A stretch of 64,000 nt of DNA from Saccharothrix saharensis (GTDB lineage Bacteria; Actinomycetota; Actinomycetes; Mycobacteriales; Pseudonocardiaceae), in contig NZ_VFPP01000001.1 of the NCBI RefSeq assembly GCF_006716745.1, positions 6,335,386 through 6,399,385 of the forward strand, written 5' to 3'. Shown here piece after piece: positions 36,134 to 44,112 of the stretch; the stretch's first letter is position 1; the number at the start of each line of letters is the position of its first letter. The notes beneath the pieces were generated by a model. That model did not search any database and was not told the origin of the DNA. It was given only the letters and a program-made list of their open reading frames with translations. The translations under genes and the position numbers were made by a program.

Positions 36134-38047
36134 ATGGCCGAGGACTTCAACCGGTACTGCGACCTGACCATGCGGGGCGGCGCGGCCAGTGGCGTGGTCT
36201 ACCCGTGGGCCGTGGTGGAGTTGGCCGAGCACTACCGGTTCCGGTCGTTGGGCGGGGCGTCGGCCGGTGCGATCGGGGCCGCGTTCACCGCCGCCGCGGA
36301 GAAGGGACGCGACCAGGGCGGCTTCCGCAAGCTCAAGGAGGTCGTCGACTGGTTCGCCGCGCCGGGGTGGCGGCTGGCGCAGCTCTTCCAGCCCGGCGAG
36401 CACACCCGCAAGCTCTACCGGATCGTGGCGGCCTCCATGCAGCGCCGCGACTCCACCGGCCGCAGCCCGCTCACCTGCCTGCTGTTCGCGCTCGTCAGCG
36501 CGATCGGGTGGCGCGCCAGGGTGTTCCTCGCGCTGGCACTGGCGTTGTGGCTCGTCGGCCCCACCCTGTGGTTCCGCGCCGTCGAATGGGGCTCGACGCC
36601 GACGTGGGTGCTCGTCGGCCTCGCGGTCGTCGTGCTGGTCGCCGTCCCCGGGATCGTGCTGAAGGTCCTGCCGAGGGGGCGGGACGCCTGGTTGCGCCGC
36701 GTCGGCACCGGACTGCTGGTGGTGGTCCCACTGATCCCCGTCGCCCTGAGCACGCGGTGGACGGCACCGGACCTGGCGAGCGCGGCCACGGCGGCGGTGT
36801 GGTGGCTGGTGCTCGGGTTCGCGTTGGTCAGCGCGGTCGCGGTCACGTACGGGCTGGGTGCCAAGCGGTTCCTCGACCGGATGGCCACCACCATCCACTT
36901 CGGACTCGTGCCCGGCACCGGCGGGTTCCGGCCGAACTTCTGGGACCGGCGCTGCGGCGTGCCCGCGTCGACGGGCGTGCCGCCGCTGAGCGACTGGGTC
37001 GCCGACGTGCTGGACGACCTGTCCGGCACGACCGACCTCACGTTCGGCGACCTGACCACCAACCTGGTCCTGATGACGACGGACCTGTCCGAGGGCCGCC
37101 CCTACCGCCTGCCGTTCACCGCACCGCGCGCCGAGTGGCTGTACTGCCGCACGTGCCTGCTCACCGTGCTGCCGCGGCGCACAGTGGACAAGCTCGGCCA
37201 CGACGCCACCGCCCACCGCTGCCCGCTGCACCCCGACGAGACCGTGCACGTGCTGCCGGAGAACCTGCCGGTGGCGTTGGCCGTGCGGATGAGCATGCCG
37301 TTGCCGGGCCTGATCGCCGCGGTGCCGCTGGTGCGCGCCGAGCCGGAGCCGCGCGTGCACTGGTTCTCCGACGGCGGCATCACGAGCAACTTCCCGATCC
37401 ACTTCTTCGACCACCTGCTGCCGCGCTGGCCGACGTTCGGGCTCAGCCTCCAGTCCTACCCGCCCGGCGACGACCGGGACGTGTGGCTGCCCGAGCAGGA
37501 CGCGTCCACCGCCGGCACGCCGTGGCGCGGCATCGGCCTGGCGGGGCAGTTCGTCTCGGCGATCCTGAACACGATGCTGGACTGGCGCGACACCATGCAG
37601 TCGGCGCTGCCGGGTTACCGGGGCCGGATCGCGCACGTCCGCGTCGGCGCGTTGGAGGGCGGCACGAACCTGTTCATGCGCCCCGAGACGATCCTCGCCC
37701 TGGCCGAGCGCGGCGCCGAGGCCGGCCGCCTGCTGCGCACCCGGTTCACCGAGGACGACGCCACCAAGACCGACCGCTACCGCTGGATCCGGATGCGGCT
37801 GGCCATGCGGGAGTACCGGCAGCTGGCCGGGCAGTCCGACGAGCGCGCCGCCTTCTACCGCGACCTGACCGCCCGCTACCGGATCCCCGAGGACCTGCAC
37901 GCCTGGTTCGCCACCCCGCCGACCGGCACGGACCCGCACGCGCGCGAGGTCGGCCTCACCCTCGACGCCCTGGGCGCGGTGCCCGACGGCCCGTTCGACG
38001 GCGAGCCGCCGATCGACCCGGACCTCCGCCTCACCCCGCCGGAGTGA
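36134..38047 (+). CDS. Patatin-like phospholipase with inserted membrane helices
   Basis: 637 residues. The patatin site is complete: oxyanion glycines (MRGGAASGVVYP), nucleophile S43 in GGASAGAIGAA, and D413 in SDGGITSNFP. Between them, residues of about 113-245 hold four or five hydrophobic helices (FLALALALWLVGPTLWF, WVLVGLAVVVLVAVPGIVL, WWLVLGFALVSAVAVTYGL). A Cys-rich strip with YCRTCLLTVLP and HRCPLHPDE follows, resembling a small metal site. An acyl hydrolase embedded in the membrane is implied. GGGAGG precedes the ATG. The 22-bp array is upstream. The substrate is unknown. Confidence 0.85.
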   Translation: MAEDFNRYCDLTMRGGAASGVVYPWAVVELAEHYRFRSLGGASAGAIGAAFTAAAEKGRDQGGFRKLKEVVDWFAAPGWRLAQLFQPGEHTRKLYRIVAASMQRRDSTGRSPLTCLLFALVSAIGWRARVFLALALALWLVGPTLWFRAVEWGSTPTWVLVGLAVVVLVAVPGIVLKVLPRGRDAWLRRVGTGLLVVVPLIPVALSTRWTAPDLASAATAAVWWLVLGFALVSAVAVTYGLGAKRFLDRMATTIHFGLVPGTGGFRPNFWDRRCGVPASTGVPPLSDWVADVLDDLSGTTDLTFGDLTTNLVLMTTDLSEGRPYRLPFTAPRAEWLYCRTCLLTVLPRRTVDKLGHDATAHRCPLHPDETVHVLPENLPVALAVRMSMPLPGLIAAVPLVRAEPEPRVHWFSDGGITSNFPIHFFDHLLPRWPTFGLSLQSYPPGDDRDVWLPEQDASTAGTPWRGIGLAGQFVSAILNTMLDWRDTMQSALPGYRGRIAHVRVGALEGGTNLFMRPETILALAERGAEAGRLLRTRFTEDDATKTDRYRWIRMRLAMREYRQLAGQSDERAAFYRDLTARYRIPEDLHAWFATPPTGTDPHAREVGLTLDALGAVPDGPFDGEPPIDPDLRLTPPE

Positions 38048-38056
38048 CCGCCGCGG

Positions 38057-38989
38057 TCAGATCCCGTCCAGGAACTCGTCCACCTCGGCCAGCGCGCGCC
38101 GACGCACCGGTTCGGCGGACAGGAACAGGTCGTGCATGCCGCCGTCCACCGGCACGATCCGCACCCGGCCGCCGATCTTCGGCCCCCAGACCCGCATGTG
38201 CTCGACGTCCAGCACGGTGTCCGCGGTCATCGCCTCGGGCGTCCACCGCTTCGCGTGCAGGTGGCTGCGGGCCGACCGCAGCAGCAGCACGGGCACCCGC
38301 ACGTCCAGCCCGCGGTGCAGCCGGGCGTGCCCGCGGCGGACCGCGCGCAGCCACCCCGCGTGCACCGGGAACGCCTCGATCGGCTTCCACGTCGTGTCGA
38401 AGTCCCACTCGCCGTGGTGGTCGCGGTGGATGCTCTCGCCGTACACCGGGCCCAGGCCGGGCTTGAGCACCAGCTTCGGCGCGACCCGGCCGATGCCGCG
38501 GATCGCCGCCGTGCCGACCGTCCGCAGCAGCCACGGTTCGGCCAGGTCCAGCCACGGGCTGTTGAGCACCAACGCGTCCAGCACGTCGTCCGAGCGCCGC
38601 TCGTGCGCCCACAGGCTCGTGATCAGCCCACCGGTCGAGTGCCCCATCACGACGAGGTGCCGGTGGCCGTCCTCCTCCCGGATCACCCGCGCCGCGGCGT
38701 CGATCTCCTCGAAGTGCTCGGCCAGGTCGGTGACGAAGTTCGCCACCTGCCCCGGCCGCAGCGACCGCCCGTACGCGCGCAGGTCGAGGGCGTAGAAGTC
38801 GAAGCCACGGGCGGTGAAGTGCTCGGCGACGTGCCGCTGGAAGAAGTAGTCCGCGAACCCGTGCACGTACAGCACCGCGCCGCGCAGGGCCGGCTGCGCG
38901 CGCCGCCGGACCAGGGTGGCGGTGGCGTCGCCGCCGCCCAGGGGCAGCGCGCGGGTCTCGTAGTCGGTGCCGAGCACGTCTGCGTTCAC
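38057..38989 (-). CDS. Alpha/beta hydrolase, lysophospholipase type
   Basis: 310 residues. It has the monoacylglycerol-lipase-like motifs AVLYVHGFADYFFQRHVAEH, YALDLRAYGRSLRPGQ, nucleophile GHSTGG, and a C-terminal His in VDGGMHDLFLS. No signal peptide is visible. Convergent with the patatin gene and divergent from the M48 peptidase gene; two lipid-directed hydrolases side by side may point to membrane lipid turnover. GTG at 38989 is chosen; an upstream GTG is possible. Confidence 0.87.
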   Translation of the reverse strand: MNADVLGTDYETRALPLGGGDATATLVRRRAQPALRGAVLYVHGFADYFFQRHVAEHFTARGFDFYALDLRAYGRSLRPGQVANFVTDLAEHFEEIDAAARVIREEDGHRHLVVMGHSTGGLITSLWAHERRSDDVLDALVLNSPWLDLAEPWLLRTVGTAAIRGIGRVAPKLVLKPGLGPVYGESIHRDHHGEWDFDTTWKPIEAFPVHAGWLRAVRRGHARLHRGLDVRVPVLLLRSARSHLHAKRWTPEAMTADTVLDVEHMRVWGPKIGGRVRIVPVDGGMHDLFLSAEPVRRRALAEVDEFLDGI

Positions 38990-39058
38990 CCGGTCAGTGT
39001 GCACGCCGATTCGCTCGATCGGGGACAGGCGAGGCTCGGGTCGTGGCACTGTGGGGGC

Positions 39059-40081
39059 ATGAGCAGCGAGGAGATCGAGCGGTCGAGCGCGCGTGTGCGG
39101 TTCCCGGGCATCAGCCCGCGGGCGTACGAGCACCCGGTCGACCGGGGGGCGTTGGCGGTCTTGCGCGCGGTGCCGGGCATCGGCCCGGTGCTGCAGGCGG
39201 TGGCGGGCGCGTTCACCGAGCGCGGCGAGCGGTTGGGGTACCTGGCGTCGAGCATCCGGGTCGGCCCGAAGCAGTACCCGGAGCTGGACCGGCTCCGGTT
39301 GGAGGCGGCGGCGACGCTGGACATCGACCCGGTGCCGGAGCTGTTCGTCCGCCGCGACCCGGTGCCCAACGCGCTGACGCTGGGTATCGACAAGCCGTTC
39401 ATCGTGCTCACGACGGGCTTGATCGAGCTGCTGGACGCGGAGGGCCTGCGGTTCGCCATCGGGCACGAGATGGGGCACGTGCTGTCCGGGCACGCGCTGT
39501 ACCAGACGATCCTGCAGCGGCTGATGCAGTTGCAGCACGGCCTGGGCTGGATGCCGGGCGGCTACTGGGCGATCACCGCGATCATCGCGGCGCTGCGCGA
39601 GTGGTACCGCAAGACCGAGCTGTCCTGCGACCGGGCAGGGCTGCTGTGCGTGCAGGACCCGTCGGCGGCGCTGCGCGTGCACGTGGCCATGGCGGGCGGC
39701 ATGGACCTCAGCCAGGTCGACACGGCCGAGTTCCTCAAGCAGGCCAAGGAGTACGAGCAGGTCGAGGACGTGCGCGACAGCGTGCTCAAGCTGATCCGCA
39801 CGTGGCCGCTGACGCACCCGATGGCCGTGGTCCGCGCCGCGGAGCTGCAGAAGTGGGCGGCGGGCGAGGAGTACCGGGCCATCCTGACCGGCGCGTACGC
39901 CCGCCGCGAGGACGACCGGCCGACGAGCTCGTTCACCGAGGACATCAAGTCGGCGGCCCGGTCGTACAAGGAGTCCGCGGCCCAGTCCGAGGACCCGTTG
40001 ATGAAGGTGTTCAACGAGGTCGGTGACGTGCTGGCGGGTGCGGCGGGCCGGGTGCGCGACAAGTTCACCGGGGCGGACTAG
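39059..40081 (+). CDS. M48-family zinc metallopeptidase
   Basis: 340 residues. Zinc motif H136-E137-xx-H140 in IGHEMGHVLSGH; the third ligand is probably the Glu of RKTELSCDRAG. Before it comes LGIDKPFIVLTTGLIELLD, typical of HtpX/Ste24-like proteins. Clear membrane helices are not obvious except the weak segment GYWAITAIIAAL. Cytoplasmic or peripheral location is therefore likely. The role is unknown; protein quality control is typical for the family. Confidence 0.88.
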   Translation: MSSEEIERSSARVRFPGISPRAYEHPVDRGALAVLRAVPGIGPVLQAVAGAFTERGERLGYLASSIRVGPKQYPELDRLRLEAAATLDIDPVPELFVRRDPVPNALTLGIDKPFIVLTTGLIELLDAEGLRFAIGHEMGHVLSGHALYQTILQRLMQLQHGLGWMPGGYWAITAIIAALREWYRKTELSCDRAGLLCVQDPSAALRVHVAMAGGMDLSQVDTAEFLKQAKEYEQVEDVRDSVLKLIRTWPLTHPMAVVRAAELQKWAAGEEYRAILTGAYARREDDRPTSSFTEDIKSAARSYKESAAQSEDPLMKVFNEVGDVLAGAAGRVRDKFTGAD

Positions 40082-40117
40082 TCTGCTTGGCCCAGCGGGC
40101 TGCGCTGTTCTGGCTAA

Positions 40118-40148
40118 CCTCCTCCTGACGCCTTTGATCAGGAGGAGG
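40118..40148 (+). promoter_or_regulatory. Hairpin that hides the ribosome binding site of the protease gene
   Basis: A perfect 11-bp stem, CCTCCTCCTGA with TCAGGAGGAGG, and a 9-nt loop. The right arm is the Shine-Dalgarno sequence 5 nt before the ATG at 40154. If the left arm is in the mRNA, translation initiation would be blocked. TAACCT just upstream could be a -10 box, which would put the transcript start inside the left arm. Confidence 0.6.
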
Positions 40149-40153
40149 GGCCG

Positions 40154-40903
40154 ATGCGGCTAGCCGGGTTGTTGATGACGTTGATGGTGGTCTTCGCGGG
40201 TACCGCCACGGCGGTGGACGTGCGCGTGGTGGGTGGTGAACGGGTGTCGATCGACGACCACCCGTGGGTGGTCTACGTGACCGACGCGAGCGGCAACCAG
40301 TTCTGCGGCGGCACGCTGGTCTCGCCGACCAAGGTGGTCACGGCCGCCCACTGCGCGGCCATGCGGACGCCGCGCAACACGCGGGTGGTGCTGGGGCGCG
40401 AGGACCGCCAGAGCTCCGCGGGCGTGGTCGCCCGGCTCACCGACATCTGGGTGCACCCGGACTACGTGAGCGCCGACCAGGGTTCGGACGTCGCCGTGCT
40501 GACGTTGCGCGACGCGGTGGGCTTCACGTCGCTGCCGCTGGCCCGGGCGACCGACGAGGAGCTGTACGAGCCGGGCACGAGCGGCCTGGTGCTGGGCTGG
40601 GGCCGGACCAGCGAGCAGGGCTCGTCGTCGCGGTACCTGATGGGCGCGACGGTGCCGGTGATGGACGACGGGCACTGCGAGAACGCCTACCCCCAGTTCG
40701 ACCCGGACGAGATGACCTGCGCCGGTTACCCCGAGGGCGGTGTGGACACCTGTCAGGGCGACTCGGGCGGTCCGTACGTGGCCGGCGGGAGGCTGATCGG
40801 CATCACCTCATGGGGTGAGGGGTGCGCCCGTGAGGGCAAGCCCGGCGTCTACAGCGAGGTCAAGCGGTACGCCGAGGACATCGAGGCGCAGCTGCGGATC
40901 TGA
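40154..40903 (+). CDS. Secreted trypsin-like serine protease (S1A)
   Basis: 249 residues. Signal peptide MRLAGLLMTLMVVFAGTATA and a very short propeptide before VVGGERVS. Catalytic triad H66 (TAAHC), D112 (SDVAVL) and S204 (GDSGGP); D198 lies where trypsin has Asp189, so cleavage after Arg or Lys is expected. Cys pairs at CGGTL/AAHC, GHCEN/MTCAG and DTCQG/EGCAR fit three disulfides. One of three such genes in the window. Confidence 0.95.
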   Translation: MRLAGLLMTLMVVFAGTATAVDVRVVGGERVSIDDHPWVVYVTDASGNQFCGGTLVSPTKVVTAAHCAAMRTPRNTRVVLGREDRQSSAGVVARLTDIWVHPDYVSADQGSDVAVLTLRDAVGFTSLPLARATDEELYEPGTSGLVLGWGRTSEQGSSSRYLMGATVPVMDDGHCENAYPQFDPDEMTCAGYPEGGVDTCQGDSGGPYVAGGRLIGITSWGEGCAREGKPGVYSEVKRYAEDIEAQLRI

Positions 40904-40960
40904 CCGGGCGGCGTGCGGGCCCCCGGGTCGCGGGGGTCCGCACGCCGGCTCGTGGTCGGC

Positions 40961-41569
40961 CTACAGCACGAGCCCGACCGACATGGTGAGGAACACCGCC
41001 GCGCACACCGCGTCCAGCGCCGTGGTCACGCCGGGCCGCCGCAGCGATCCGGCGACGCGCGCGGCGGCCACCACGATGGTCAGCTCCCACAGCGCGGCCA
41101 GGCCGAGGAACACCGCGGCGAGCATCCCGAGCTGGAACGCCGGGTCGCCCGCGCCGATGAACTGCGGCAGGAACGCCAGCGAGAACAGCAGCATCTTGGG
41201 GTTGGTGATGTTGGTCAGGAACCCCTGCCGGAACGGTCGGGGCGCGGCGGCCACCGCCACCTCGCCGTCCGCGCGCCGCAGCAACCCGCGGGTGATCGTC
41301 ACGGCCAGGTAGAGCAGGTACGCCGCGCCGATCCAGCGCAGCCCGGTCAGCACGGCGGGGTAGCGGGCGATCACCACGCCCAGGCCGGAGATGACCAGCG
41401 CGACCTGGACGAAGGCCGCGGTGTGGATGCCCGCGAGCGCGAGCAGCCCGGCGCGGGTGCCGGACCGCATCGAGGTGCGCAGCAGCAGGAAGGCGTCCAC
41501 GCCCGGGGTCAGCACGACCACCGCGCAGGCGAGCAGGAACGCGGGCAGCTGGGTGAAGTCCAAGTGCAT
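40961..41569 (-). CDS. LysE/RhtB-family amino-acid exporter
   Basis: Six-helix exporter of 202 residues. Signature FLLACAVVVLTPGVDAFLLL near the N-terminus, then RAGLLALAGIHTAAFVQV and GFLTNITNPKMLLFSLAFLP. ATG at 41569 is selected because GGGAGG lies 5 nt ahead. Family members export Lys, Arg, Thr or homoserine. It is convergent with the trypsin-like gene to the left and divergent from the next one, with about 175 bp between the starts. Confidence 0.92.
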   Translation of the reverse strand: MHLDFTQLPAFLLACAVVVLTPGVDAFLLLRTSMRSGTRAGLLALAGIHTAAFVQVALVISGLGVVIARYPAVLTGLRWIGAAYLLYLAVTITRGLLRRADGEVAVAAAPRPFRQGFLTNITNPKMLLFSLAFLPQFIGAGDPAFQLGMLAAVFLGLAALWELTIVVAAARVAGSLRRPGVTTALDAVCAAVFLTMSVGLVL

Positions 41570-41745
41570 GGAAACCTCCCTCATGTTCCGGACAGACCTT
41601 CGTGATCTGCCTCACTGGCCGTTGAATCTTCGGCGCTACAGCACTCTAACAACAGATTTTCCGGATCTCATACCCCGCTGTCGCAGTCTGCGGCAGTCCG
41701 CTACCGTCGGTGCCCGTTCGACCACATGTCGTAGAGGGGTGGTCC

Positions 41746-42465
41746 ATGCGCATCAGCGCGCCGATCTTCGCCGTCCTCGTGCTGGTCCTGTCCGCGTTGC
41801 CCGCCGACGCGGTCGTGGGCGGCCGGGAAGCGCCGTCCACGCCGTGGGCGGTCGCGCTGTACGACGGCGGCACGTTCTTCTGCGGGGGAGCGCTGGTCGC
41901 GCCGGACAAGGTCGTCACGGCCGCCCACTGCACGCTGTCCCGCAGCGCGCTCGGCACCCGTGACCGACGCCCGGCGGACCTGACCGTCGTCGCCGGCCGC
42001 GCGGACCTCGACACGGCGGAAGGCCGGGCGGTGAAGGTCGCCGCGCTGTGGCGGCACCCGGCGTTCACCGCGGTGTCCCGGGGCGACGACGTGGCCACCC
42101 TCACCCTCGCCACCGCGCTGCCGTACCGGCCGATCCGCGTCGCGGCCGCCACGTCGGGGCTGGCCCGGGTCCACGGCTGGGGCCGGACCGGCGAGCTGGA
42201 CGCGCCGAGCCGGCGGCTGCGGGAGGTGGACGTGCCGATCCGGTCGGACGCCGAGTGCTCCGCCGACGTGCCCGACTACCGGCCGGACGGCATGCTGTGC
42301 GCGGGCTACCCGGAGGGCGGCAAGGACGCCTGCGAGGGCGACTCGGGCGGACCGCTCACGGTGGCGGGCGAGCTGGTCGGCGTCGTGTCCTACGGTCGCG
42401 GCTGCGCCCGGCCCGGCCAGCCGGGCGTCTACACGCGGCTGAGCCGGTACGCCGACCGAATCTGA
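41746..42465 (+). CDS. Secreted trypsin-like serine protease (S1A)
   Basis: 239 residues. Signal peptide ISAPIFAVLVLVLSALPADA, then mature N-terminus VVGGREAPSTPW almost at once. Triad H61 (TAAHC), D115 (DDVATL) and S200 (GDSGGP); D194 predicts trypsin specificity. GAGGGG precedes the ATG. It is shorter and more diverged than the other two trypsin-like proteins here, with only a CGG/AHC pair, MLCAG, DACEG and RGCAR cysteines plus SDAECSAD. Confidence 0.94.
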   Translation: MRISAPIFAVLVLVLSALPADAVVGGREAPSTPWAVALYDGGTFFCGGALVAPDKVVTAAHCTLSRSALGTRDRRPADLTVVAGRADLDTAEGRAVKVAALWRHPAFTAVSRGDDVATLTLATALPYRPIRVAAATSGLARVHGWGRTGELDAPSRRLREVDVPIRSDAECSADVPDYRPDGMLCAGYPEGGKDACEGDSGGPLTVAGELVGVVSYGRGCARPGQPGVYTRLSRYADRI

Positions 42466-42466
42466 G

Positions 42467-42482
42467 ACTGTGGTACCACAGT
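42467..42482. promoter_or_regulatory. 16-bp palindrome ACTGTGGTACCACAGT
   Basis: A perfect palindrome in the 20-bp gap between the protease stop and the GNAT GTG start, 3 nt before that start. Its position favours an operator for the acetyltransferase gene or a transcript hairpin. The binding protein is unknown. Confidence 0.55.
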
Positions 42483-42485
42483 GGG

Positions 42486-42944
42486 GTGCGCTCACACCCG
42501 TACCCGGCGACCTTGCGCCGGCAGTGGTCGGCCGACCTGACGCCCGACCAGCTCTACGCCGTGCTCAAGCTGCGCTCCGACGTGTTCGTGGTGGAGCAGA
42601 ACTGCGTCTACCCGGAGCTGGACGGGCGTGACCTGGAGCCGGGCACCCGGCACTTCTGGCTGGAGGCCGACGACTCACCCGGCCCGCAGGCCTACCTGAG
42701 GCTGCTGGAGGAGCCCGGCGGCACGTTCCGCATCGGCCGGGTCTGCACGGCCCGCGCCGCCCGGGGCCGCGGGTACAGCCGCCGGTTGGTGGAGGCGGCG
42801 CTCGCCGAGGTGGGGCCGGTGGCGTGCGTGCTGGACGCGCAGACCTACGTGGCGGACTTCTACGCGTCGTTCGGGTTCGAGCCGCAGGGCGCGGAGTTCA
42901 TCGAGGACGGGATACCGCACCTGCGGATGCGCCGGTCTCCGTGA
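42486..42944 (+). CDS. ElaA-family GNAT acetyltransferase
   Basis: 152 residues. ElaA signature LYAVLKLRSDVFVVEQNCVY and PELDGRDLEPGTRHFW, with the acetyl-CoA loop VCTARAARGRGYSRRLVEAA. The function of ElaA is unknown. It starts with GTG just after the palindrome. The last 47 nt overlap the convergent bioF-like gene. From memory, a GNAT gene (Rv2851c) also precedes the chelatase-cobO-cobB genes in M. tuberculosis. Confidence 0.9.
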   Translation: MRSHPYPATLRRQWSADLTPDQLYAVLKLRSDVFVVEQNCVYPELDGRDLEPGTRHFWLEADDSPGPQAYLRLLEEPGGTFRIGRVCTARAARGRGYSRRLVEAALAEVGPVACVLDAQTYVADFYASFGFEPQGAEFIEDGIPHLRMRRSP

Positions 42945-44076
42945 TCACCCGCACGGCCCGCTCGACGTCGCCCTCGGACAGGTCGGCGCGGGCGGTGAGG
43001 CGCAGCCGGGAGATCCGGTCGGGCACCGACGGTGGCCGGAAGCAGCCGACGACCACGCCCTGCGCCCGGCACGCCTCGGCCCAGTCGAACGCCGCCTCGG
43101 GCGACGGCGCCTGCACGGACACGACGGCCGCGGTGGGCGAGCTGACCCGCAGCCCCTTCTCCTTCAGCCGGAACGCCAGGTCCTGGGCGACGTCGAGGGC
43201 CCGCGCCGGCCGGTCCGGCTCCTCGCGCAGCACCTTCAGCGCGGCCAGCGCCGCCGCCGCGCTGGCCGGCGCGAGCCCGGTGTCGAAGATGAACGTGCGC
43301 GCGGTGTCCACCAGGTGCTTGATCACCCGGCTCGGCCCGAGCACCGCGCCGCCCTGGGCGCCCAGCGACTTCGACAGCGTCACGGTGGTCACCACGTCGG
43401 GCGCCTTGGCCAGCCCGGCCGCGTGCACCGCGCCGCGCCCGCCCTCGCCGATCACGCCGAGGCCGTGCGCGTCGTCCACTACCAGTGCCGCGTCGTGCTC
43501 GCGGCAGGCGGCGGCCAGCTCGGCCAGCGGCGCGAGGTCGCCGTCCACGGAGAACACCGAGTCGGTCACCACGAGCGCCCGCCGCTTGCCGCGGGTGGCC
43601 AGGGCGTGGGTGACCTGGCCGACGTCGCAGTGCCCGGCGACCACGACGTCCGCCTTGGACAGCCGGGTGCCGTCGATCAGGGACGCGTGGATGTGCTGGT
43701 CGGCCACGATCGCCGTGCCGGGACCGGACAACGCGGTCAGCGCGCCCAGGTTCGCCGCGTAGCCGGAGGAGAACACCAGCGCGGACTGCGCGCCGCAGAA
43801 GTTCGCGAGTTCGTACTCCAGCTCGGTGTGCAGCTCGGTGGAGCCGGTGACCAGCCGCGACCCGGTGGAGCCCGCGCCCCAGCGCAGCGAGGCCGCGGCG
43901 GCGGCGCCCGTCACCCGCTTGTCGCGGGCCAGGCCGAGGTAGTCGTTCGACGCCAGGTCGAGGTCGGTCGAGTCGGCCGGTCGGGGTCGGACCCGGCGGG
44001 CCAGGCCCGCCTTCGCGCGGGCTTCGGCACGCGTGTCGATCCAGTCGAACACCGAGTCACCTGTGCGCACACTCAC
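42898..44076 (-). CDS. bioF: 8-amino-7-oxononanoate synthase-like alpha-oxoamine synthase
   Basis: PLP enzyme that condenses an acyl thioester with an amino acid; in biotin synthesis this is pimeloyl-ACP or -CoA with alanine. 392 residues. Motifs: LDLASNDYLGLARD, STGSRLVTGSTELHTELE, VVDDAHGLGVIGEGGRG, and the PLP lysine in TLSKSLGAQGGA. GTG at 44076. No bioA, bioD or bioB gene is adjacent, so a role outside biotin cannot be excluded. Divergent from a P450 gene with 36 bp between starts. Confidence 0.88.
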   Translation of the reverse strand: MSVRTGDSVFDWIDTRAEARAKAGLARRVRPRPADSTDLDLASNDYLGLARDKRVTGAAAAASLRWGAGSTGSRLVTGSTELHTELEYELANFCGAQSALVFSSGYAANLGALTALSGPGTAIVADQHIHASLIDGTRLSKADVVVAGHCDVGQVTHALATRGKRRALVVTDSVFSVDGDLAPLAELAAACREHDAALVVDDAHGLGVIGEGGRGAVHAAGLAKAPDVVTTVTLSKSLGAQGGAVLGPSRVIKHLVDTARTFIFDTGLAPASAAAALAALKVLREEPDRPARALDVAQDLAFRLKEKGLRVSSPTAAVVSVQAPSPEAAFDWAEACRAQGVVVGCFRPPSVPDRISRLRLTARADLSEGDVERAVRVITETGASAGAVSRPR

Positions 44077-44112
44077 GCCGGCAGTGTCGCATCCGGCGGC
44101 TACCGTGCCGGC

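Noticed and set aside
36134-40081. Patatin, lysophospholipase and M48 peptidase as one anti-phage defence island
   Set aside because: The genes are in different orientations and no sensor, cyclase or nucleotide-binding partner is present; each family is common in actinomycete chromosomes.
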